The notes under the pieces are model-generated. The model did no database searches, was not told the origin of the DNA, and saw only the letters and a list, made by a program, of their open reading frames with translations. A DNA stretch of 5,490 nucleotides, taken from NCBI GenBank assembly GCA_029237515.1, contig JARBAV010000377.1, positions 1-5,490 of the forward strand, read 5' to 3'. Each line of letters starts with the position of its first letter. Positions within the stretch are counted from its first letter, which is position 1. The translations under genes and the position numbers were made by a program. This document shows positions 1-4,436 of this stretch, one piece after another. This DNA is from Nitrososphaerales archaeon (lineage in GTDB: Archaea > Thermoproteota > Nitrososphaeria > Nitrososphaerales > Nitrososphaeraceae).

Positions 1-118
1 ATGCGTAAATAAAATGTTTGCCTCTTTTGGTTGTATGGGATATGACATGCGGTAGAATAATATTTTTAATAATTTTTGGTATCCACTATGATGCCATTTT
101 GATTTTATTTAACACAGT

Positions 119-147
119 ATCTGGTTGACTTCATAACGGCTAGACAC
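119..147. repeat. Diverged direct repeat, copy 1
   Basis: ATCTGGTTGACT at 119-130 recurs exactly at 625-636. The following bases (TCATAACGGCTAGACAC here, CAACAACGCGTTACAC in copy 2) remain similar with one indel. The second copy lies inside the 55-residue ORF at 604-771. An ancient duplication is possible, but chance similarity beyond the 12 identical bases cannot be excluded. Confidence 0.3.
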
Positions 148-208
148 ATCGCCAAACAATATTTTCCAGCTGGCCTTAGAGTAAGCTGTTCAGATTAAAA
201 GATTCTAA

Positions 209-469
209 TTATTTGATATTTAGTATCCCATCATGCAGTGTTCCTATTCGAGTAACGATCTATCGTAGTTGGTCCTTTATTTATATATCTTCAATGCTAA
301 TTTGATGTTTACCCAATCTTAATTCCACTCCGTCAACGCATCTATCATAGTCAGTTAGTTACACAGTATTAGTCACGATTTGATCGGTCTACCTTTGATG
401 TGTCCCGATGACTAGTGTATTCATTCCTAGTACTGTCAGGAGAGCCGCAGAAAGAATATAGTCGCGCAT
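209..469 (-). pseudogene. Possible relic of a small secreted or membrane protein gene
   Basis: Reading leftwards from an ATG at 467-469, a 26-codon ORF begins MRDYILSAALLTVLGMNTLV, which resembles a signal peptide or a single membrane helix. It stops at a TAG (389-391). The same frame then continues through three more stops (359-361, 281-283, 260-262) to a TAA at 209-211, with peptide-like stretches between them such as DGVELRLGKHQISIEDI. This could be a gene for a short exported protein killed by nonsense mutations. It could also be chance: AT-rich DNA often encodes hydrophobic runs, and no protein family was recognised. The 26-residue head alone could be a genuine microprotein. Confidence 0.2.
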
Positions 470-603
470 ATATTGTACTATTCTAAGATTGATTTAGGCA
501 TAATGCTTAGCTGCGATTTTTCATGGATAGCCCAGCTATGAAGGAACTAGCTCTGCAACAGCTTTAACTCTAAATCGATACTGACCATTCATATGGTTGA
601 TTC

Positions 604-771
604 CTACAGTAATTGATCTGAATAATCTGGTTGACTCAACAACGCGTTACACGTGATCATCCGCTTAAAAAGTAAAGGACCAAAAAATTTCTGAAAGGAC
701 TTGCGTACATGGGTGCATAACCAAGATTTCAGTGCGTGGGCAGCTTTTATTTGTGTACAATCTAGAACCAT
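604..771 (-). CDS. Unrecognised 55-residue basic protein, coupled to the Rieske gene
   Basis: An ATG at 769-771 shares its A with the TAA stop of the upstream Rieske gene (TAATG on the minus strand), an arrangement typical of translational coupling. The frame is open for 55 codons to a TAG at 604-606. The protein starts MVLDCTQIKAAHALKSWLCT, has a central basic and aromatic stretch (roughly residues 22-38, rich in Lys, Arg and Phe), and carries three scattered cysteines (5, 19, 41) that form no metal-binding motif. I recognise no family. It has no promoter of its own that I can see and would depend on the Rieske transcript. The exact stop/start overlap supports a real gene; the short length, the lack of a family and a diverged repeat inside it argue for caution. 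A fragment of a larger lost gene is the main alternative. Confidence 0.4.
   Translation of the reverse strand: MVLDCTQIKAAHALKSWLCTHVRKSFQKFFGPLLFKRMITCNALLSQPDYSDQLL
625..652. repeat. Diverged direct repeat, copy 2
   Basis: Partner of the copy at 119-147, with 12 identical bases followed by a degenerate tail. The two copies are about 500 bp apart in the same orientation. No terminal inverted repeats or target duplications were seen around either copy, so there is no support for a mobile element. Confidence 0.3.
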
Positions 772-1139
772 TAAATTGGCTCCTCTTGTTGATCAGAGTT
801 AATGAAAATGCTATTATCGTGTTCATCAATTTTATACAATCTCAAATTCCCTGATTTTCTCCAATTAGGGCTTTGCTCCATCCAGCCTTCCTCCTTTTTC
901 CAGGATTTCATATTTTCTAATTCACCTGTGAAAATATTGTATTCATACCCGTGCATATAGCATATTATGTTATCACCATTAAAATGTCCCTTTGATAGGG
1001 ATGCTCCTCTGTGAGGACAGGAATTACTACAGGCGAATAATTTTCCGTTTCTTCTTCCTACAAGAATATCCTTATTGTTAATTGTGAAAACATTCAAAGA
1101 ATTGTCCTTTATATCATCACTAGTGCAGATCCTCATCAT
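771..1139 (-). CDS. Rieske [2Fe-2S] ferredoxin-type protein
   Basis: This is a single-domain Rieske protein of 122 residues. The cluster ligands are plain: C41-P-H43 within the CPHRGA box and C60-Y-M-H63 within the CYMHGY box, separated by 16 residues, the usual spacing. The two extra disulphide cysteines of respiratory-chain Rieske proteins are absent and the CPHRG box is of the dioxygenase/ferredoxin kind. There is no signal peptide or membrane segment, so it should be a soluble cytoplasmic one-electron carrier. Its partner (an oxygenase, reductase or other redox enzyme) is not in the window. Compared with minimal Rieske ferredoxins it has a long loop rich in Trp, Lys and Glu after the second box (about residues 75-95). 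Two ATGs in tandem (1137-1139 and 1134-1136) could each serve as start; the first is used here. A TATA-like box at 1171-1180 lies about 36 bp upstream, implying a leader of roughly 10 nt. The 55-residue ORF overlaps its stop codon. Confidence 0.9.
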   Translation of the reverse strand: MMRICTSDDIKDNSLNVFTINNKDILVGRRNGKLFACSNSCPHRGASLSKGHFNGDNIICYMHGYEYNIFTGELENMKSWKKEEGWMEQSPNWRKSGNLRLYKIDEHDNSIFINSDQQEEPI

Positions 1140-1170
1140 CTCTGGAATCGTAAAGTTACCGATAGAGATA

Positions 1171-1180
1171 CTATAAATCT
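1171..1180 (-). promoter_or_regulatory. TATA-like box for the Rieske gene
   Basis: The minus strand reads AGATTTATAG here, centred about 36 bp ahead of the Rieske ATG. With the usual 25-27 bp from TATA centre to start site, transcription would begin near 1149, giving a short leader. This is a match by eye to the archaeal TATA consensus only. Confidence 0.5.
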
Positions 1181-1289
1181 ATTTGCTTAATTGTAATTCA
1201 TCTTTGATAGAAAACATTATCGTAAGGATATTATGGGTTCAATGTAGATTAGTATCATATAGTATTAATTTCCTAGTGTGCCGTACGAG

Positions 1290-1312
1290 GAGGTCATAGA
1301 AGCCAAGACCTC
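1290..1312 (+). other. Small hairpin with SD-like sequence in the Rieske/TFE-beta intergenic region
   Basis: GAGGTC (1290-1295) and GACCTC (1307-1312) form a perfect 6-bp stem around an 11-nt loop. The left arm overlaps GGAGGT (1289-1294), a strong Shine-Dalgarno-like string, yet no ATG lies at a useful distance; the next, at 1313, opens only a 10-codon frame. An AT-rich TATA-like stretch (about 1257-1271) sits some 25-30 bp upstream, so a short plus-strand transcript could start near the hairpin. The function is unknown and the stem is short enough to be chance. Confidence 0.3.
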
Positions 1313-1348
1313 ATGTGTATGATCGAGATATCTGGACAAGTATGAAGA

Positions 1349-1358
1349 TTTTTATATC
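1349..1358 (+). promoter_or_regulatory. TATA-like box for TFE-beta
   Basis: TTTTTATATC is centred near 1354, preceded by a purine-rich GAAGA that could act as a BRE. The expected start site is about 1380-1382, only 3-5 nt before the TTG at 1385. This spacing matches that of TFE-alpha and CopD in this window and is the main reason for preferring the TTG start of TFE-beta. Confidence 0.55.
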
Positions 1359-1384
1359 TATGTTGGCTAATAATAAATTACATT

Positions 1385-1837
1385 TTGCCATCAGAAATAG
1401 TTACTCCTATGAAAATTTCAGTTAAAACTAGAAATAGTTTGGTCGAACAGGCACTTCAAACTATCTCTCGAAGCGGAGAGAATGGAATATTCCAAACCGA
1501 ACTTTGTAAGACTTTTTCTCTAGACAGTCGAGACGGATCAAGGCTCGTCGGAAATCTAGAAAAACAGGCCCTCATTTCTAGGGAAAAAATCCTTTACAAC
1601 GGTAGGTGGACTTATAAGTTGATAGTGAAGAAACCTACCATTTCCGAAATTGAAAAAAGACAAGTGGAGATAAGCAGCGTTGAGGGAGCTCCATGTTTTA
1701 GTTGTAATTATCAACATTTGTGTTCATCTGAAGATGATATGAGTCAGTATAGTCCAGCCAAGTGTACATGGATTGCGGAATGGGTACTCTCTAGTTTTAG
1801 CAGGACATTGAATCATCAGCGTCATATCGATCTATAA
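1385..1837 (+). CDS. tfeB: Transcription factor E beta subunit (RPC34/RPC39 family), Fe-S
   Basis: TFE-beta pairs with TFE-alpha in a factor that binds the RNA polymerase clamp and helps open promoter DNA; it is the archaeal counterpart of Pol III subunit RPC39/RPC34. Residues about 15-82 form a winged helix (NGIFQTELCKTF, then the recognition-helix region SRLVGNLEKQALISR, then the wing GRWTYKL). The C-terminal part has four cysteines spaced C104-x2-C107-x5-C113-x13-C127 followed by T-W-I-A-E-W. This closely follows the 4Fe-4S signature of the human RPC39 C-terminus (from memory CGLCPVFDDC, then SPSNC and an E-W pair). At 150 residues it is compact, with one winged helix rather than the several of the eukaryotic protein. 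The TTG at 1385 suits the TATA spacing; the ATG at 1409, giving 142 residues, is a real alternative and leaves both domains intact. The winged helix alone could be labelled a TFIIIC B-block-like domain, but the cysteine cluster favours TFE-beta. Its partner TFE-alpha lies 1.8 kb downstream on the other strand. Confidence 0.85.
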   Translation: MPSEIVTPMKISVKTRNSLVEQALQTISRSGENGIFQTELCKTFSLDSRDGSRLVGNLEKQALISREKILYNGRWTYKLIVKKPTISEIEKRQVEISSVEGAPCFSCNYQHLCSSEDDMSQYSPAKCTWIAEWVLSSFSRTLNHQRHIDL

Positions 1838-1872
1838 CCAAGGCTGGGTTTACAGGGTAAGGACAACCTGCA

Positions 1873-1884
1873 CATGGTACCATG
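1873..1884. repeat. Perfect 12-bp palindrome
   Basis: CATGGTACCATG is a perfect palindrome in the convergent gap between TFE-beta and the LEA14-like gene. It lies 36 bp after the TFE-beta stop. It might be a protein-binding site or part of a terminator, but it has no loop and no adjoining T-run. Confidence 0.4.
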
Positions 1885-1971
1885 GCTAGTATTAATTTGA
1901 AACAGAATACGTAATCCCATTACGATCTTGAGTGCAAAAAGCGTATATGGAAAGAACTTTCTGACCAGACA

Positions 1972-1978
1972 TTTTTTT
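1972..1978 (+). terminator. T-run terminator for TFE-beta
   Basis: Seven consecutive T on the plus strand lie about 135 bp after the TFE-beta stop and just ahead of the end of the convergent LEA14-like gene. Archaeal RNA polymerase terminates at such U-tracts without needing a hairpin. On the opposite strand the run TTTTT at 1936-1940 (seen as AAAAA on the plus strand) could do the same for the LEA14-like transcript. Confidence 0.45.
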
Positions 1979-2013
1979 GCTTTAATATTACTGAAGTTCG
2001 CTCTCCAATGAGT

Positions 2014-2538
2014 TCATGGAGAACGCTGTAATTCATCCTTAAAAACCAACGGAGCTGTAACAAATCCAGACTCGATATCAGCAGTCCCTTCCACTTCCCA
2101 ATTTATGTCAGAACTAGTGAGATTTCCAAGATTGATTTGTGTAAGACTTGGATCATTACGCGGGATTTCGAACTTTGACTTAATTGTAGCCTCGCTTCCA
2201 GACAGAAGTTGTGGTCGTCCGTGGACTGGAATATCGACATAGTCGATATGTCCGTTACCTAGAGACTCACCATTAGCTAATAGGGTATAATCGATTTTAG
2301 AGGTCGTCAAAGTCTTATCAGTAGGGTTATCGACTTTAAAAAATACGTTAAGAGTAAGCAGGTTCGCTGTTTCCTCTTCTGGAGAGGGATTCTCGATCTC
2401 AACTTTGTCGAGGTTGATCTTTACTGCATTAATATCAGGCGGAAGAGTGAAAGTCAGGATAAGTGGTGTAAGAATTATCCCTGCGGCAATTGCTGCAACA
2501 GCGCCAATGAGTATGGCCCTGCGTTTGGTAAGAAACAT
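2014..2538 (-). CDS. LEA14-like (LEA_2/WHy domain) membrane-anchored protein
   Basis: The protein begins with a short basic stretch (MFLTKRR) followed by one hydrophobic helix (about residues 8-32), so it should be anchored in the membrane with the rest outside. The body matches the LEA_2/WHy beta-sandwich seen in LEA14: the NVFFKVDNPTDKTL segment (about 64-77), then a IDYTLLANGESLGNG strand pair (about 82-96) and a closing region with NWEVEGTADI. The N-P-T-D motif is the family hallmark. Such proteins are linked to desiccation or stress tolerance, but their molecular role in archaea is not established. The start is a choice: a TTG at 2557-2559 would give 181 residues, but the ATG at 2536-2538 puts the basic end directly before the helix and sits about 31 bp from a TATA-like ATTTTAAT (2566-2573). 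The RR before the helix resembles a Tat signal only loosely; a plain anchor is likelier. Confidence 0.8.
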   Translation of the reverse strand: MFLTKRRAILIGAVAAIAAGIILTPLILTFTLPPDINAVKINLDKVEIENPSPEEETANLLTLNVFFKVDNPTDKTLTTSKIDYTLLANGESLGNGHIDYVDIPVHGRPQLLSGSEATIKSKFEIPRNDPSLTQINLGNLTSSDINWEVEGTADIESGFVTAPLVFKDELQRSP

Positions 2539-2559
2539 TCTGGCATTTATGCTAATCAA

Positions 2560-2624
2560 AAGCGCATTAAAATCCTTTCTGAGACAATACGAATAATAGT
2601 ATTAAAGTCAATCTCAGTTCCGTA
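2560..2624. promoter_or_regulatory. Divergent promoter region, LEA14-like and CopD-like genes
   Basis: The gap between these divergent genes carries a minus-strand TATA-like ATTTTAAT (2566-2573, about 31 bp from the LEA14-like ATG) and a plus-strand AATAATAGTA (2592-2601, about 29 bp from the CopD ATG). Both predict very short leaders. The two boxes are only about 26 bp apart, so the preinitiation complexes could hinder each other. Assignments are by eye. Confidence 0.45.
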
Positions 2625-3128
2625 ATGGCATTGGGAGATGTTTTAGTTTTTTGGGTGCATTTAACCTGTGCATCAATTTGGGTTGGCGGATCCTTATTTT
2701 TAGGGATAGTTTTGGCACCCATGTTAGGAACGATTGCCGAATCGCCAGCAGATCGGCTTACCCTGATGCTAAGAATTGGAAGGAGATTCAACAGAATTGC
2801 ATTACCAGCATTTATTATATTGATGATAACCGGAATTTACAATTCTCGCGCTTTTCTATTGCAGCCAGTTGCGCTAACGGATTCAGACTATGGGATTATA
2901 TTGCTTATCAAGATCATTTTCGTTATTGTTACATTCATAATCTATATTATCCACATAAGATCTATAGACGTCGAAACGGAAAAGAGGATTTTGAGGGGTG
3001 ACTCAAATTCTTATGTTCAAGCTGTAAGATCCCGAATTATTCTTCTAGGAAGAGTGATTGTGGTTTTATCGTTGATAATCTTGTTCCTTGGGGCATTACT
3101 AAATAACAGCAGTGCCTTACCAATATGA
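2625..3128 (+). CDS. CopD-like four-helix integral membrane protein
   Basis: This 167-residue protein has four predicted membrane helices at about 5-30, 58-74, 88-111 and 137-160, with a cytoplasm-like charged loop between helices 3 and 4 (EKRILRGD). The first helix has the pattern H12...W19-V-G-G, typical of the CopD family (copper resistance D domain), where conserved His and Trp residues in the membrane are thought to handle copper or haem. A second His (H110) ends helix 3. No CopC partner or other copper gene lies alongside, so copper transport is a family-based suggestion only. The ATG at 2625 follows a TATA-like box by about 29 bp and has no visible Shine-Dalgarno sequence, suggesting a leaderless message. 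Its TGA stop overlaps an ATG (ATGA, 3125-3128) that opens a broken downstream frame. Confidence 0.75.
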   Translation: MALGDVLVFWVHLTCASIWVGGSLFLGIVLAPMLGTIAESPADRLTLMLRIGRRFNRIALPAFIILMITGIYNSRAFLLQPVALTDSDYGIILLIKIIFVIVTFIIYIIHIRSIDVETEKRILRGDSNSYVQAVRSRIILLGRVIVVLSLIILFLGALLNNSSALPI

Positions 3129-3481
3129 CGAAAGATTTTTCATTTCAAGTGGATCAATATTGTTGCAGATCATTCCAACTAGCTGCACAGACAAGATATC
3201 TAAAAAAGGTAACAAATCAAGTCACTTTTTTGCCATTGGGGATTAGCGGTTACTGTTGAGGAACCTTTAGGAAAAGCTGGATCATCGGTTTCCTCTATTA
3301 AGGCAGTGCTATCAGACAACAGGTAAGGCGATTCAGAAGGCTTCCATATTATGAAAATCAGGTATTTCCTGATACTTTAAACCGGAAGGTAACGAATGAC
3401 ATACACTTTTATAGTAATATGGCATATAGGAATTTTGAGGGGAGCTTTGAAGAGTCTAAATGTTTTCTTGGAGAAATCTGA
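3125..3481 (+). pseudogene. Possible broken gene downstream of CopD, two in-frame stops
   Basis: An ATG at 3125-3127 overlaps the CopD stop as ATGA. Its frame runs 118 codons to a TGA at 3479-3481, interrupted only by a TGA (3257-3259) and a TAA (3299-3301). The first part is 44 residues (MTKDFSFQVDQYCC at its head). The last open stretch (3302-3478, 59 codons) reads like protein, with segments such as RRLPYYENQVFPDTLNRK and MAYRNFEGSFEESKC. So few stops in AT-rich DNA, plus the coupled start, suggest a once intact gene cotranscribed with CopD. No family was recognised. Alternatives are a true 44-residue peptide, or chance. The end of this frame overlaps the 75-codon ORF at 3396-3623, which may be its frameshifted 3' end. 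Confidence 0.3.
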
Positions 3482-3623
3482 TGATATGGAAGGCGCCAAG
3501 GACACTTACGCTTCTGGTTTCGACAATAATCTCCCTTATGATTTAGTCTCCCGGCCTTATTATGTGGATTCAATTATCTCTAGCCTAGACCAATCCCTTC
3601 CAAGTGAATTTGATTCTGAATAG
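3396..3623 (+). CDS. Hypothetical 75-residue protein
   Basis: The ORF opens with an ATG preceded by GGAAGGT (3384-3390), a Shine-Dalgarno-like match at a good distance, and ends with a TAG at 3621-3623. The N-terminal third is hydrophobic (MTYTFIVIWHIGIL), the remainder acidic and polar (for instance DDMEGAKDTYASGFDNN and a SEFDSE end). No family was recognised. The second half has more gene-like codons than the first, while the overlapping frame (3302-3478) looks more gene-like over the first half. The real unit may therefore be one gene broken by a frameshift near 3470-3480, with this ORF holding its 3' end. It converges on TFE-alpha 63 bp away. Confidence 0.4.
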   Translation: MTYTFIVIWHIGILRGALKSLNVFLEKSDDMEGAKDTYASGFDNNLPYDLVSRPYYVDSIISSLDQSLPSEFDSE

Positions 3624-3652
3624 CAGATTCAAATAGGTTGGATTTACTAGTT

Positions 3653-3675
3653 GTTCAAATAGATTGATATTGAAC
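3653..3675. terminator. Hairpin in the convergent gap before TFE-alpha's 3' end
   Basis: GTTCAA (3653-3658) and TTGAAC (3670-3675) form a perfect 6-bp stem with an 11-nt loop, midway between the ends of two convergent genes (stops at 3623 and 3687). The position suits a bidirectional terminator, but there is no strong T-run beside it and archaeal termination rarely needs a hairpin, so this is weak. TTCAAATAG also occurs twice as a direct repeat (3629-3637 and 3654-3662). Confidence 0.25.
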
Positions 3676-3686
3676 TACTACAAGCC

Positions 3687-4208
3687 CTAAGAGGTTTTGG
3701 GTGTAATATCCGAAATAATTTGTTCAATCTTATGCCGCAAGGCCTCCTTGACTTGATTATTGTCAATCATGTTCAGCGGTTCCTTACATGTACTGCATTT
3801 GAAGAACTGTTCTACTGCAAGATCGAATTTGACATGTGAACAATCGTTGTTTCCACAATGGTAGAACTCGGAGGATTCTTCATATTCAAGTCGCTTTTGT
3901 AATCGATCAAGAATTTTTTTCTTCTGATTATCGATAAAATTGTCTACTTGATCCTGCTTCGCTCTCCATCTATATACAAACCAACCTTTCTTCTCATCCT
4001 TTACACGAATGCCCGTGATCAACGCTTTCCCGAACATATCATAAAGTACTTTTCGAATGATATTAATTCTGAGCCCAGTTGCCCCTGCAATTTCTTCATC
4101 AGTTGCATCTTCTGAATGCAAGAGGGCACGTGCAACCTTTAGATATTCTTCACCTCCAATGAGTGCGGCAATCTTTACAAAAGAATCATCGCTATTGTCC
4201 TGATGCAT
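3687..4208 (-). CDS. tfe: Transcription factor E alpha subunit (TFIIE-alpha homologue)
   Basis: TFE-alpha is the archaeal homologue of the TFIIE large subunit. It binds the RNA polymerase clamp and stalk and promotes DNA melting, mainly at weak promoters. The 173 residues match the usual archaeal length. Residues about 10-83 form the extended winged helix, with TDEEIAGATGL, IRKVLYDMFGKALI and the GWFVYRW wing end. A long charged helical linker (about 85-112) follows, then a zinc ribbon with ligands C118, C123, C138 and C141 and the aromatic FYHC and FFKC flanks, and a short acidic and basic tail. The first pair is spaced C-x4-C rather than the commoner C-x2-C. The ATG at 4206-4208 lies about 27 bp from the centre of a clear TATA box, so the message should be leaderless. 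The helicase gene precedes it on the same strand, 228 bp away. Its likely partner TFE-beta is encoded at 1385-1837. Confidence 0.93.
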   Translation of the reverse strand: MHQDNSDDSFVKIAALIGGEEYLKVARALLHSEDATDEEIAGATGLRINIIRKVLYDMFGKALITGIRVKDEKKGWFVYRWRAKQDQVDNFIDNQKKKILDRLQKRLEYEESSEFYHCGNNDCSHVKFDLAVEQFFKCSTCKEPLNMIDNNQVKEALRHKIEQIISDITPKTS

Positions 4209-4230
4209 CTGTTCTATATCAACAATTTTT

Positions 4231-4240
4231 AGATATATAG
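4231..4240 (-). promoter_or_regulatory. TATA box of TFE-alpha
   Basis: The minus strand reads CTATATATCT, the best TATA box in the window, centred about 27 bp before the TFE-alpha ATG. That places the start site at the ATG itself. The GGTAAC just upstream could be the BRE. Confidence 0.65.
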
Positions 4241-4436
4241 TTACCGACAGATCAATGAAAGTGAATAGTTAACATCAAAGTTCAAAATATTTGAGTTAGG
4301 TAGGTAATATTTCTATCTAAACATGTATCATATTTGTTGGTGATAAACGAATTTTACCATTCCCACATGAACGAATTCTTACTAAACCCCAAACAATCCA
4401 GTGGTATAATAATGAGGGACTGATACTCGAGCCAAA
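4241..4436. other. Intergenic spacer between helicase and TFE-alpha
   Basis: Nearly 200 bp without a plausible ORF. It holds a short near-palindrome, TCAAA-ATA-TTTGA (4282-4294), and an imperfect direct repeat around ACGAATT (about 4347-4354 and 4372-4378). No long T-run marks the helicase 3' end on the minus strand. The TFE-alpha TATA box lies just beyond its left edge. Confidence 0.5.

Larger units (their letters stand above)
1..603. other. Gene-poor AT-rich stretch, no confident gene
   Basis: No reading frame of convincing length or recognisable protein occurs on either strand. I looked for tRNA hallmarks (the GGTTCGAATCC-type T arm and paired acceptor ends) and for RNase P or SRP RNA signatures and saw none. 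What it does contain is a possible decayed minus-strand frame (209-469), two diverged repeat pairs (119-147 with 625-652, and about 239-278 with 321-357), and short hairpins such as ACGAT-CT-ATCGT at 255-266. It may be eroded former coding sequence or simply spacer; the sequence does not decide. Confidence 0.5.

Noticed and set aside
1..770. Structured RNA gene (tRNA, RNase P RNA, SRP RNA)
   Set aside because: No T-arm consensus, paired acceptor ends or family signature could be found; only short isolated hairpins.
1690..1790. TFE-beta cysteines as a zinc finger of an ordinary winged-helix repressor
   Set aside because: The C-x2-C-x5-C...S-P-x-x-C-x-W-x-x-E-W order matches the RPC39 C-terminal cluster far better than a zinc knuckle pair.
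2405..2596. 63-codon plus-strand ORF opposite the start of the LEA14-like gene
   Set aside because: Antisense to a well-supported gene and its promoter, with no recognisable domain; a shadow frame.
2567..2791. 74-codon minus-strand ORF opposite the start of CopD
   Set aside because: Lies antisense to the first membrane helices of CopD and across the divergent promoter, with no family resemblance.
2651..3001. 116-codon plus-strand ORF inside CopD in another frame
   Set aside because: Fully contained in CopD; the CopD frame has clean membrane helices and the H...WVGG pattern, while this frame has none.
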